DNA of 40,128 nt. It comes from Parahoeflea olei (lineage in GTDB: Bacteria > Pseudomonadota > Alphaproteobacteria > Rhizobiales > Rhizobiaceae). The DNA lies in assembly GCF_001703635.1 (NCBI RefSeq), contig NZ_LQZT01000016.1, positions 1 through 40,128 of the forward strand, written 5' to 3'. Positions 15,987 to 24,618 of this stretch are shown here, piece after piece (positions within the stretch are counted from its first letter, which is position 1; every line of letters begins with the position of its first letter). The notes under the pieces were generated by a model, which was given only the letters and a program-made list of their open reading frames with translations, did no database searches and was not told the DNA's origin. The position numbers and the translations under genes are program-made.

Positions 15987-18410
15987 TCAGCCGCGCAGGA
16001 AGCGCAGCGCCGGATCGCCCGTGACGCTGCCCCGGTCGCGGGTGCGGCGCAGCGTTTTCGGCACGCCCGGCAACAGCGTGACCGCGTTGTCCGACCAGAC
16101 ATCGGTGCCGCCATGGTCGTGGGTGACGTAGAGCGCGGGCAGGTCGCTCACAAGCGTGACGCCGTCTCCGGTTTCGCGCCGCTCGATGGTCGGCTCGGCC
16201 AGGCGATAGGTCTTGGGCGGGCGGGGCAGATAGTCGTTTTCGCCGGCATGTGCGCCGCCCGAGTCCTGCCAGGAGAAATGCAGGAATTCGTCTTCCGCCA
16301 GGGCCGAGGCGGGAAGGCGCGCGAGTTCGACGGCCCGATCCGTCGGGCAGGAACAGGACCACGCGCCGCACTCGGTCACTGCGCTGCCGGCCGACACGCG
16401 CCGGGCGTTGACCTCAAGCGCCACCGCGCGATCGGTGTCGTTGATCGCCCACAGCACGATCTCGCCGCTGTCTGCGTCCGGCTGCGCGGTCACCAGCACC
16501 GGGGCGTTGAAGCGGCGCGCCATGTAATGCACGAGCTTCCAGCCGCCGCCATATTCGAGCGAGGCCCAGCTTGCGACCGGCCAGGTGTCGTTGAGCTGCC
16601 AGTAAAGCGCGCCCATGCAGCGCGGCTTGCACGAGCGCCAGAACTCGACCGCCGTCTTCATCGCCAGCGCCTGGCTCACCTGGCTGAGCCAGGTCATGTC
16701 CTCGAAGCGCTCGGGAAAGCGGAAATAGCGCGCCAGCGTTTCGACGATGCGGCTGTTGCCGCCGCGATTGCGCTGATGCAGGTCCATCACCGCCGAGGAG
16801 ACGTTGCGGTCTTCGGGCGCGGTGAAGCCCGCGATGATCCGGTTCGAGGGGAACGACTGGAACCCGAATTCAGAGCAGAAGCGCGGACGCACCGTGCGGT
16901 AATGCTCGAAATCCTTGGCCGAATGCCACACGTCCCAGAAATGCATGTCGCCGGAAGCGTCATTGTGCCAGCCGTCGCCGAAATCGAGCCGCCCGACGGA
17001 GGGCGAGGAGGGCCAGAAGGCGACGTCGGGCCGCTCTTCTCCGATCGCTTCCTCGAGCGCCGCGTTCAATCGCGCATAGATGGCGAGATAGCGGTCGCGG
17101 TTGGCGCGGCTCTCGGGATACCAGGTGAGGCCGCCGATCACCTCGTTGTCGCCGCACCAGAGTGCAAGGCAGGGATGACCCGACAGCCGCCGGATCTGCT
17201 GGTGTGCCTCGCGCCGCACGCTGTCGAGCCAGGCGGGATCGTGCGCCGGGTAGAGGCTGCAGGAAAACATGAAATCCTGCCACACCAGAAGCCCGAGTTC
17301 CGAGCAGATCTCGTAGAACCAGTCTGGCTCGTAGCGCCCGCCGCCCCAGACGCGGATCATGGTCATGTTGGCCTCGAGAGCCGAGAGCAAACGGTCGCGC
17401 ACCGCCTCCGGCGTCGCGCGCGCAGGCAGCGCATCGGCCGGTATCCAGTTGGCGCCGCGCATGAAGATGTCGCGGCCGTTGACCCGGAACAGGAAGCTGT
17501 GGCCGTCCGCATCGGGTTCCGTCACCAGTTCGATCTGCCGGAAGCCGATGCGGTGGGTGCGGGTGTCCTGGCCGAGCTTGACGGTCAGGTCGTAGAGGGG
17601 CTGCGGCCCGTGCCCGGCCGGCCACCAGAGCTTCGGGTCGTCGATCTTCAGCGTCAGGCGCGCACTGCCCGCGCCGGGCCAGACCTCGACGGTGGCCGCC
17701 GCCGTCACGCCGTCGCAGAGCGCCTGCGCCTCGATCACGCCCGCCTCGAACGCCGTGTAGTGGAGATCGATCTCGAGCGTCACGCTGCCGCCGGAATGCT
17801 GCTGCCTGACCATCACGTCATCGAGCCGGGCGCGTTCCGATCGGCGCAGCGTCACCGGCCCGCCGAGCCCGAGCGGCGAGAGCGCGATGTTCCAGTCCCA
17901 GCCCGCATCGCAATGGGTCTTGCGCAGGAAATTGTAGTGCGGCAGCCGGTTGTTGTCGGTCGAATAGGGGACCGGGAAAGCCGAGCGCGACGCACGCGCA
18001 GCGGCTTCGGCGGAGTTTGACAGGAACCGCACCTCGATCAGGTTTTCGTCTGCAACCAGCGTTTCGCCGACTTCGAAATCCTGGCGCAGGAACTGGTTGT
18101 CGACCCGGCCCAGAAGCGCGCCGTTGAGCCGGATCTCGGCCACGCAGTCGACGCTCTCGAAGCTGAGCGTCCAGTGCCCGGGCTCGCCGTCGAAACCGAA
18201 GCGCCGGCGCGCGGTCCATTGGCTTTCATGCACCCAGTCGAGCGAAAGCTCGGTGTCGCGCCAATAGGGATCGGCGATCAGGCCGGCGTCGAGAAGCGCC
18301 GAATGCACGTCGCCGGGCACCGGCAGCGCCACGGTGTGTTGGCCATCGGTCACCGTCCAGTCCTGCGACAGGTCGAGCCGGCCGGTGGTGGTGTCGGAAG
18401 CGTGGGGCAT
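15987..18410 (-). CDS. Beta-mannosidase, glycoside hydrolase family 2
   Basis: An 807-residue GH2 enzyme releasing mannose from the non-reducing ends of beta-mannosides. Domains in order: jelly-roll sugar-binding (about 10-190), immunoglobulin-like (about 195-300), TIM barrel (about 305-600) and C-terminal beta domains. The acid/base is E423 (GDNEVIGG) and the nucleophile E514 (FCSEFGFQSFPS). The length and the GDNEV motif fit beta-mannosidase better than beta-galactosidase or glucuronidase. There is no signal peptide, so it acts in the cytosol on imported oligosaccharides. The ATG at 18410 has AAAGGA about 9 bases upstream; the frame remains open to 18578 without family-like sequence. It is divergent from the DapA-family gene. 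Confidence 0.88.
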   Translation of the reverse strand: MPHASDTTTGRLDLSQDWTVTDGQHTVALPVPGDVHSALLDAGLIADPYWRDTELSLDWVHESQWTARRRFGFDGEPGHWTLSFESVDCVAEIRLNGALLGRVDNQFLRQDFEVGETLVADENLIEVRFLSNSAEAAARASRSAFPVPYSTDNNRLPHYNFLRKTHCDAGWDWNIALSPLGLGGPVTLRRSERARLDDVMVRQQHSGGSVTLEIDLHYTAFEAGVIEAQALCDGVTAAATVEVWPGAGSARLTLKIDDPKLWWPAGHGPQPLYDLTVKLGQDTRTHRIGFRQIELVTEPDADGHSFLFRVNGRDIFMRGANWIPADALPARATPEAVRDRLLSALEANMTMIRVWGGGRYEPDWFYEICSELGLLVWQDFMFSCSLYPAHDPAWLDSVRREAHQQIRRLSGHPCLALWCGDNEVIGGLTWYPESRANRDRYLAIYARLNAALEEAIGEERPDVAFWPSSPSVGRLDFGDGWHNDASGDMHFWDVWHSAKDFEHYRTVRPRFCSEFGFQSFPSNRIIAGFTAPEDRNVSSAVMDLHQRNRGGNSRIVETLARYFRFPERFEDMTWLSQVSQALAMKTAVEFWRSCKPRCMGALYWQLNDTWPVASWASLEYGGGWKLVHYMARRFNAPVLVTAQPDADSGEIVLWAINDTDRAVALEVNARRVSAGSAVTECGAWSCSCPTDRAVELARLPASALAEDEFLHFSWQDSGGAHAGENDYLPRPPKTYRLAEPTIERRETGDGVTLVSDLPALYVTHDHGGTDVWSDNAVTLLPGVPKTLRRTRDRGSVTGDPALRFLRG

Positions 18411-18622
18411 GGCGCTTGATCCTTTCGGCAAGGGCGGTCGTGTGCTGTCAATGCCATGTTTGCGTGCGATGAGAAACCCACGGGGGCCGGTTCGCGACGG
18501 CAATCGGTGAGGCGGAAGCAATTGTCTTTGCCCCCGTGCGGTTGTAGGTCTCGGGAGAGGCGGACGCCGCCGCCGCATTCAGATCGCACATGCCCGTTCA
18601 CTCACAGCGAAGGACACGCATT
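18411..18622. promoter_or_regulatory. Divergent promoter region, beta-mannosidase / DapA-family gene
   Basis: A 212-bp divergent intergenic region. It holds a perfect 9-bp inverted repeat, CACGGGGGC (18479-18487) and GCCCCCGTG (18530-18538), with a 42-bp spacer. This could be a looping operator or an RNA hairpin. No promoter boxes are convincing. Confidence 0.35.
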
Positions 18623-19561
<939 letters not shown>

Positions 19562-19730
19562 GGCAAGGGGTCCGGCGCGGACGGCAGCGGGTTTTGGCGG
19601 CCCTTCGCCAAGGAGCCCGCGGCCGCGTCCGACATGCGGGACATATTACAAAACATTAATTTGAAAGGGGTCCGGAAAGGGTTCAAGCAGAAGGTCGGGA
19701 GGATCAGACAGAAGACGGAAAGACCTGACC

Positions 19731-20234
19731 ATGCCGACCCTGTTCAACCGCTACGCCACCCCTTTCATCACCGGACTTTTTCTTGTCTCGCTCGTGTCCG
19801 GTGTGGCGCTTTTCTTCCATCTCGGCTCCGCTGCCTTCCACGGCATGCATGAATGGCTGTCGATGGTGCTGATCGTGCCGTTCGTTCTTCATGTCTGGAA
19901 GAACTGGCGCCCTTTTGCGAATTATTTCAAGCGCACGCCGATGCTGCTCGCCATGGCCGTCTCGCTGGTCGCGGGCCTCGGCTTCGCCGTGCCGGCTATG
20001 ACCGGGCAGGGCGGCGGCGGCTCGCCGCAGCGCATGGTGTTCCAGGCCTTCGAGGCCGGTGCGCTCGCCGATGTCGCGCCGCTGTTCGGCCATGACGGCG
20101 AGAGCCTCGCCAGCGCGCTGCGCGAGAAGGGCCTGACGGTTTCCGGCCCCGGTGCCACCGTCAAAGCGATCGGCGACGCCTCGGGCAAGCCGCCCTTCGA
20201 GGTGATCGGCGCCATCGCCGCCTCCAAACGCTGA
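19731..20234 (+). CDS. DUF4405 membrane protein (flavinylation-associated cytochrome type)
   Basis: A 167-residue inner-membrane protein with three hydrophobic segments (about 11-30, 43-57, 70-90). Its histidines are placed for haem ligation: H30, H37, H40 (FHGMHEWLS) and H54, followed by WKNWRPFANYF. This pattern matches DUF4405, a small cytochrome b-like family often found with ApbE/FMN-binding electron-transfer proteins. None of those partners is nearby. The soluble C-terminal part (95-167) is not recognised. It is followed by three hairpins, so it is probably a single-gene unit. Confidence 0.72.
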   Translation: MPTLFNRYATPFITGLFLVSLVSGVALFFHLGSAAFHGMHEWLSMVLIVPFVLHVWKNWRPFANYFKRTPMLLAMAVSLVAGLGFAVPAMTGQGGGGSPQRMVFQAFEAGALADVAPLFGHDGESLASALREKGLTVSGPGATVKAIGDASGKPPFEVIGAIAASKR

Positions 20235-20240
20235 GACAGC

Positions 20241-20262
20241 GGGGGCCTTGATCGGCCCCTTT
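20241..20262 (+). terminator. Terminator after DUF4405 gene
   Basis: Stem GGGGCC (20242-20247) with GGCCCC (20254-20259), then TTT, seven bases after the stop codon. It is a short but well-placed intrinsic terminator. Confidence 0.6.
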
Positions 20263-20267
20263 GACCT

Positions 20268-20298
20268 GCGCGCCGCCGGTGTCCTGCCGGCGGCGCGC
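20268..20298. repeat. Perfect 12-bp inverted repeat (second hairpin of three)
   Basis: GCGCGCCGCCGG (20268-20279) pairs perfectly with CCGGCGGCGCGC (20287-20298) around a 7-base loop. There is no T-tract. It sits between two terminator-like hairpins. Confidence 0.8.
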
Positions 20299-20301
20299 AA
20301 G

Positions 20302-20322
20302 CCCGGCTCAAAGCCGGGTTTT
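20302..20322 (+). terminator. Third hairpin with T-tract
   Basis: CCCGGCT (20302-20308) pairs with AGCCGGG (20312-20318), followed by TTTT. It forms a rho-independent terminator in the plus direction and separates the DUF4405 unit from the TRAP operon. Confidence 0.7.
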
Positions 20323-20463
20323 CCGGCTTCGGCCTTGTGGCGGAACCGCCGCTTCCGCTCCCGCAGCCTTGCGAATTCCTCCCGTTCCCACACCGCAAAA
20401 CCGCCTGCCTCTGCGCCGCCTTCGCGGCCGCAGCATGGACATCGCTTGACACCCTTTCGAATC

Positions 20464-20503
20464 TGTTTCACTCTGCATTCCATTGTTTCAAAGAGTGAAA
20501 CAA
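20464..20503. promoter_or_regulatory. Nested inverted repeats, probable IclR operator
   Basis: TGTTTCACTCT (20464-20474) is mirrored by AGAGTGAAACA (20492-20502). Nested inside, TTGTTTCA (20483-20490) is mirrored by TGAAACAA (20496-20503). This gives three GTTTCA-type half-sites ending 16 bases before the first gene of the TRAP operon. GTTTCA/TGAAAC half-sites resemble those known for KdgR, an IclR-family repressor, and an IclR gene lies in this operon. Binding just upstream of the ribosome site would suit a repressor. Confidence 0.6.
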
Positions 20504-20519
20504 AACTTGGGAGGAAGAG

Positions 20520-21502
20520 ATGAAGAAATTGTCCGTGGTGGCGGGTCTTGCCCTGTTGGTGCTGCCCTCGCTCGCCGGCGCGCAGGAGGTCACCCTGAAA
20601 ATGGGCCACGCCGCCGCATCGACCCATATTTTTCATACGGGGCTTGAGATCTTTGCCGAGAAGGTCGCCGAAAAGACCAACGGCAACGTCAAGGTCGAAG
20701 TCTATGGCGACCGCCAGCTCGGCGACGACAAGCAGCTGCTCGAAGGCATCCAGATCGGCCTGATCGACGGCGCGCTGGTCTCGTCGGCGACGCTGCCGCT
20801 GGTTCTGGGCGCAGCCTCCTTCGACGCGCTGCAGCAGCCCTTCACCGTGTCGAGCTACGAGCAGCTGTCCACGGTGCTCACATCCGAGCTCGGCGACGAA
20901 CTGCTCGCCACGCTCGACGCCAAGAACATCAAGGGCGTCGGCTTCGTCGATGCCGGCCTGCGCCACTTCCTGTCGCGGGAAAAGCCGGTCACCAGCCTTG
21001 AGGACTTCAAGGGCCTCAAGACCCGCATCGTGCCGATCCCGCTGCACAAGGCGATCTGGGAATCGATCGGCGTCAACCCGATCGGCATGGCCTATGGCGA
21101 AGTCTATTCCGCGCTCGAAACCGGCACCATCGACGCCGTCGAGATCAACGTCTCTCGATCAAGTCGGAAAGCCTCTATAACGCCGCCAAGCAGGTGACGC
21201 TGACCGGCCATTACTTCTGGCCCGGCGTGATCATGCTCTCGGGCGCTGCCTGGGAGAAGCTGAGCGACGCCGACAAGGCCGCCGTCGAAGCCGCCGGCAA
21301 GGAAGCCACGACGGAAGCCTATGCGCTTGCCGCCTCGCAGGATGCCGAAACGGTCGCCTTCCTCAAGGAAAACGGCGTGACCGTCAACGAACTGAGCGAC
21401 CTCGACGCGCTCAAGGCCTTGACCGCCCCGGTGGTCGAGACGTGGAAGGGCAAGGATCCGTTGATCGCCAAGTTCGACGAAGCCTTCGCGAAGGGCCAGT
21501 GA
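20520..21502 (+). pseudogene. TRAP transporter solute-binding protein (DctP family), frameshifted
   Basis: The product would be a periplasmic binding protein of about 327 residues. A signal peptide is clear (residues 1-21, ALLVLPSLAGAQ). The first 678 bases encode the N-terminal part, through the DctP signature region GLKTRIVPIPLHKAIWESIG. After AVEINV (codon ending 21152) the frame breaks in a TCTCTC run. Similarity resumes two bases later in another frame (IKSESLYNAAK, then GHYFWPG) and continues to 21502. Either a TC duplication or loss of one base explains it. A transporter without its binding protein should not work, so this may be a recent mutation, a sequencing error, or loss of function. 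It is the first gene of the operon. Confidence 0.88.
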
Positions 21503-21507
21503 CCGCC

Positions 21508-21876
21508 ATGGCGTCAACCAAGGTCTACGGCTGGGACAGGCTTCCCCGGGAACAGGTTCGCGAGGGTGTCTCGCGAACCGCCTTCCGCGGCGACAACGCG
21601 CTGATGGTGATGAACTGGCTCGAGCCGGGAATGGAGAAGAAGCCCCATTCCCACCCCTTCGAGCAGCTCGCCTACGTGGTGTCCGGCCGCGTCCGCTTCG
21701 AGATCGGCGACGACGTGGTCGAAGTCGGCGCGGGCGAGGTGGTCCGCATTCCGCCCGATGTCGTCCATTGCGGCGAAGCCGTGGGCGGTGAGGTTGCGCT
21801 CAACCTCGATGTGTTCGCGCCGGTCAGGGAAGATTACCTGCACCTGACCGAGTACCAGGAACCCGATTTCGAATGA
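21508..21876 (+). CDS. KdgF-like cupin domain protein
   Basis: A 122-residue single-domain cupin. The metal ligands are H47, H49, Q53 and H87 (KPHSHPFEQLAYV and PPDVVHCGE). The C-terminal NLDVFAPVREDYL places D101, F103 and R107 where KdgF, which linearises 4,5-unsaturated or 5-keto-4-deoxyuronates from pectin and alginate, has functional residues. Positional similarity to KdgF is therefore good, but small cupins are versatile. It lies between the TRAP binding protein and the small permease gene, starting 6 bases after the binding-protein stop. A role in tautomerising or opening the imported substrate is inference. Confidence 0.75.
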   Translation: MASTKVYGWDRLPREQVREGVSRTAFRGDNALMVMNWLEPGMEKKPHSHPFEQLAYVVSGRVRFEIGDDVVEVGAGEVVRIPPDVVHCGEAVGGEVALNLDVFAPVREDYLHLTEYQEPDFE

Positions 21877-21935
21877 AACGGTGAATTCGCCTCCTGCCTC
21901 ACGGCAGGGCCGGCCCGGCGCAGGAGCGCCGGGTC

Positions 21936-22559
21936 ATGAGGAAACGCGCGCCTGAATTCGGGTGCGCCAGCCGGCAAACCGGAGTTGATGTCGTGCCTCT
22001 AACCGCTTTTCATCGGGCCTTCCGGGCCAGCCTCAAGGCACTGCTGGTGGCCTTGATGGCGACGCTCCTGAGCGTGATGACCGCGCAGGTGGTCATGCGC
22101 TACGGGTTCAATTCCTCGCTTCTGTGGTCGGAGGAACTGTGCCGTTACCTGCTCATCTGGTCGGCGTTTCTCGCCATGATCTTCGCCTATGAGCGCGGCG
22201 AGATCGCCGCACTCTCGATCCTTGCCAATTCTCTTCCCAGGGTGCCGGCGCTGTTGCTTGCGATCCTCGGTGGGGCGCTCTCGGTGGCGCTCTGCGCCGC
22301 GCTCGCCTGGTACGGCTATCTCTACGCCAAGCTCGCCGGTTCGCAGCCGATCCCCGCTTTCAGCTTCATTCTCGAAGACCTGTTCGGCGCCGATGCGCCT
22401 GAGGCCCCGCATGTCTTCTGGGTCTATTTTGCGCTGCCGCTCGGCATGACCCTGCTCGGGTTTCGCATCGTCGTTGACATCGTGGCTTGCGTCCGCGCCC
22501 TCATCGACGGGCGTTCGCTCCAGGATCTCGATGCGCATGAGGGAGGGCTCGGCCTGTGA
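21936..22559 (+). CDS. TRAP transporter small permease (DctQ)
   Basis: The four-helix membrane subunit of a tripartite ATP-independent periplasmic transporter. Hydrophobic segments lie at about 35-55, 68-85, 105-125 and 160-182. The SSLLWSEELCRYLLIW stretch is the family signature. The ATG at 21936 has AGGAG 9 bases upstream; a GTG at 21993 with GGAG is an equally plausible start that gives a more usual N-terminus (188 residues). The stop overlaps the large-permease GTG (GTGA), indicating translational coupling. Confidence 0.9.
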   Translation: MRKRAPEFGCASRQTGVDVVPLTAFHRAFRASLKALLVALMATLLSVMTAQVVMRYGFNSSLLWSEELCRYLLIWSAFLAMIFAYERGEIAALSILANSLPRVPALLLAILGGALSVALCAALAWYGYLYAKLAGSQPIPAFSFILEDLFGADAPEAPHVFWVYFALPLGMTLLGFRIVVDIVACVRALIDGRSLQDLDAHEGGLGL

Positions 22560-23836
22560 CGCTCTATCTTCTGTCTTTCCTCGGCTTCATGATGATTGGC
22601 ATCCCGGTGGCCTTCAGCCTCGGCCTGTCCTCGATCACCTATCTGATCGTCAACGGCCAGCTGCACCTGATGATCGGCTTTCCGCAGAAGATGATCGCCG
22701 GCATCGACAATTTCGTGCTGCTGACGATCCCGTTCTTCATCCTCGCCGGCAACCTGATGAACTCCGCCGACCTCACGCGCCAGATCGTCCGTTTCGCGCA
22801 GATGCTGGTGGGCCGCGTCCGCGGCGGGCTTGCCGCCGTCAACGTGGTGGCGAGCATGATGTTTTCGGGCGTGAGCGGGGCAGCCACCGCCGAAGCCTCC
22901 GCCATCGGCAGCGTCATGATCCCGGCCATGCAGCGCGACGGCTACAAGCCGGAATATGCCGCCGCCGTCACCGCCGCGGGCTCGATCCTCGGCCCGCTGG
23001 TGCCGCCGTCGCTCGCACTCATCCTCTATGGCGTGCTGACCGGCACCTCGATCGCCGATCTGTTCCTGGCGGGCATCGTCCCCGCCTTTGCGCTCTGCGG
23101 CGGCCTGCTCGTCTATGTGCTGGTCAAGGCGCGGCGCGAGGACCATCCGCTACCGCCGGTGATCCCGGCCGACGAGCGCAAGTCGCTTGCGGTCAAGGCG
23201 CTGCCGGCGCTGTTGCTGCCGGTGATCATCGTCGGCGGCATCCGCTCGGGCGTGTTCACGCCGACCGAAGCCGCCGCCGTGGCGGTGGTCTATGCGCTCG
23301 CCGTGGGCCTGTTGCTCTACCGCACGCTCGATGGTCGCAAGATCGCGGCCTCCTTCTACGAGGCAGCCACCATGACGGCGGGCGTGATGCTGATCGTCGC
23401 CATGGCCAGCATGACCTCCTTCATCCTCGGCATAGAGAACATCCCGCGCGAGATCGCCGCGCAGATGCTCGCCATCAGTTCCGAGCCCTGGGTGCTGCTG
23501 CTCCTGCTCAACCTGGTGCTGCTGATCCTCGGCCTGTTCCTCGAGCCGCTGGCGGCGCTGGTGCTGGTGATGCCGATCCTCAACGAGCTGTTTCCGCTGC
23601 TCGGCATCGATTCCGTCCAGTTCGGCGTCATGGTCGTGCTCAACCTGATGATCGGCATGATCACCCCGCCGGTGGGACTGTGCCTGTTCATCGTCTCCGC
23701 CATCGGCAAGACGCCGCTCGAGAAGGTGGCGGTCGCGATCCTGCCGATGATCGGCATCGCCCTTCTCATCCTCGCGCTGGTGGCTTTCGTGCCCGCGCTC
23801 ACGCTCACGCTGCCAAGCCTGTTTCCGGGACAGTGA
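22556..23836 (+). CDS. TRAP transporter large permease (DctM)
   Basis: A 426-residue, 12-helix ion-coupled permease subunit, of typical DctM length. Family signatures include the N-terminal FLGFMMIGIPVAFSLG, the SGVSGAATAEASAIGSV loop, and VMVVLNLMIGMITPPVG near the C-terminal end. It starts with GTG inside the dctQ stop (4-base overlap). It works with the upstream small permease and the frameshifted binding protein to import an organic anion, using the Na+ or H+ gradient. Confidence 0.94.
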   Translation: MTLYLLSFLGFMMIGIPVAFSLGLSSITYLIVNGQLHLMIGFPQKMIAGIDNFVLLTIPFFILAGNLMNSADLTRQIVRFAQMLVGRVRGGLAAVNVVASMMFSGVSGAATAEASAIGSVMIPAMQRDGYKPEYAAAVTAAGSILGPLVPPSLALILYGVLTGTSIADLFLAGIVPAFALCGGLLVYVLVKARREDHPLPPVIPADERKSLAVKALPALLLPVIIVGGIRSGVFTPTEAAAVAVVYALAVGLLLYRTLDGRKIAASFYEAATMTAGVMLIVAMASMTSFILGIENIPREIAAQMLAISSEPWVLLLLLNLVLLILGLFLEPLAALVLVMPILNELFPLLGIDSVQFGVMVVLNLMIGMITPPVGLCLFIVSAIGKTPLEKVAVAILPMIGIALLILALVAFVPALTLTLPSLFPGQ

Positions 23837-23838
23837 CC

Positions 23839-24618
23839 ATGAAGGATACCTCCAAAGTCAACAACCACTCGGCCATCGCCGCCTTCCAGATCATCGAGGA
23901 AATGGCGCCGATGCCCGAGCCCGTGCGGGTCACGGATCTCGCCAAGCGCCTCGGCATGCCGCGCGCCAAGGTCTACCGCTACCTGCAGACGCTCTGCAAT
24001 ATCGGCTATGTCCGCCAGGACCCGGTGACCGAGCGCTACCGGCTGACCCTCAAGCTCTTCCATGTCGGCCAGGCGATCGCCGACGGAACCCAGCTTACCA
24101 GCACTGCCCGACCGGTGATGGTGCAGCTGCGCGACAAGGTGGGGCTCACCTGCACGCTCTCGATCCCCGAGGACAGCGGCATGCGCGTGGTCGACATCGT
24201 GCGCGTGGAATCCCCGGTGCAGATCGTCACCAAGCCGGGTGCGCTTCTGTCCTTCCATGCCTCCGCGCAGGGCAAGGTGGCACTCGCCTTCGGCAATCCC
24301 GAGGTGCTGCCAGGCGTCCTTTCCGCCGATCATGCACCGATGGCGAACGGCAAGCCCTTCGAGGCCGCCCGGCTCGAAACCGAGATCGCCCGCGCCAGGA
24401 AGACCGGCTGGGCGGTTGCGCCCGAAGAGACGCTGAGCGGGCTCAACGCCATCTCGGCCCCGATCTTCGACCTCGAGAACAAATTCGTCGCCACCATCAC
24501 GCTCGCCGGTTCGCTGTCCGACATCGCCGCCGAACCGGCCGACCAGCTTTGCGCCGCCGTCACCAAGGCCGCGCGCGCCATTTCCACAGACCTGGGATGC
24601 ACGGAGTACCCGACATGA
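23839..24618 (+). CDS. IclR family transcriptional regulator
   Basis: A 259-residue regulator with a winged helix-turn-helix (about 10-75; VTDLAKRLGMPRAKVYRYLQ is the DNA-reading unit) and the IclR GAF-like effector domain (about 80-255). It starts 2 bases after the dctM stop and its own stop overlaps the hyuA start (ATGA), so it is made within the operon it probably controls. The nested GTTTCA/TGAAAC repeats at 20464-20503 are the likely binding site. The ligand is presumably the transported compound or a metabolite of it. Confidence 0.9.
   Translation: MKDTSKVNNHSAIAAFQIIEEMAPMPEPVRVTDLAKRLGMPRAKVYRYLQTLCNIGYVRQDPVTERYRLTLKLFHVGQAIADGTQLTSTARPVMVQLRDKVGLTCTLSIPEDSGMRVVDIVRVESPVQIVTKPGALLSFHASAQGKVALAFGNPEVLPGVLSADHAPMANGKPFEAARLETEIARARKTGWAVAPEETLSGLNAISAPIFDLENKFVATITLAGSLSDIAAEPADQLCAAVTKAARAISTDLGCTEYPT

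Noticed and set aside
15648..18020. Plus-strand 790-codon open frame opposite beta-mannosidase
   Set aside because: It is rich in R, A, G, H and V with no recognisable motif; the opposite strand encodes a complete GH2 enzyme.
22474..23838. Possible N-terminal extension of the IclR gene over dctM
   Set aside because: The frame is open by chance. The IclR similarity and start begin at 23839, right after the dctM stop.
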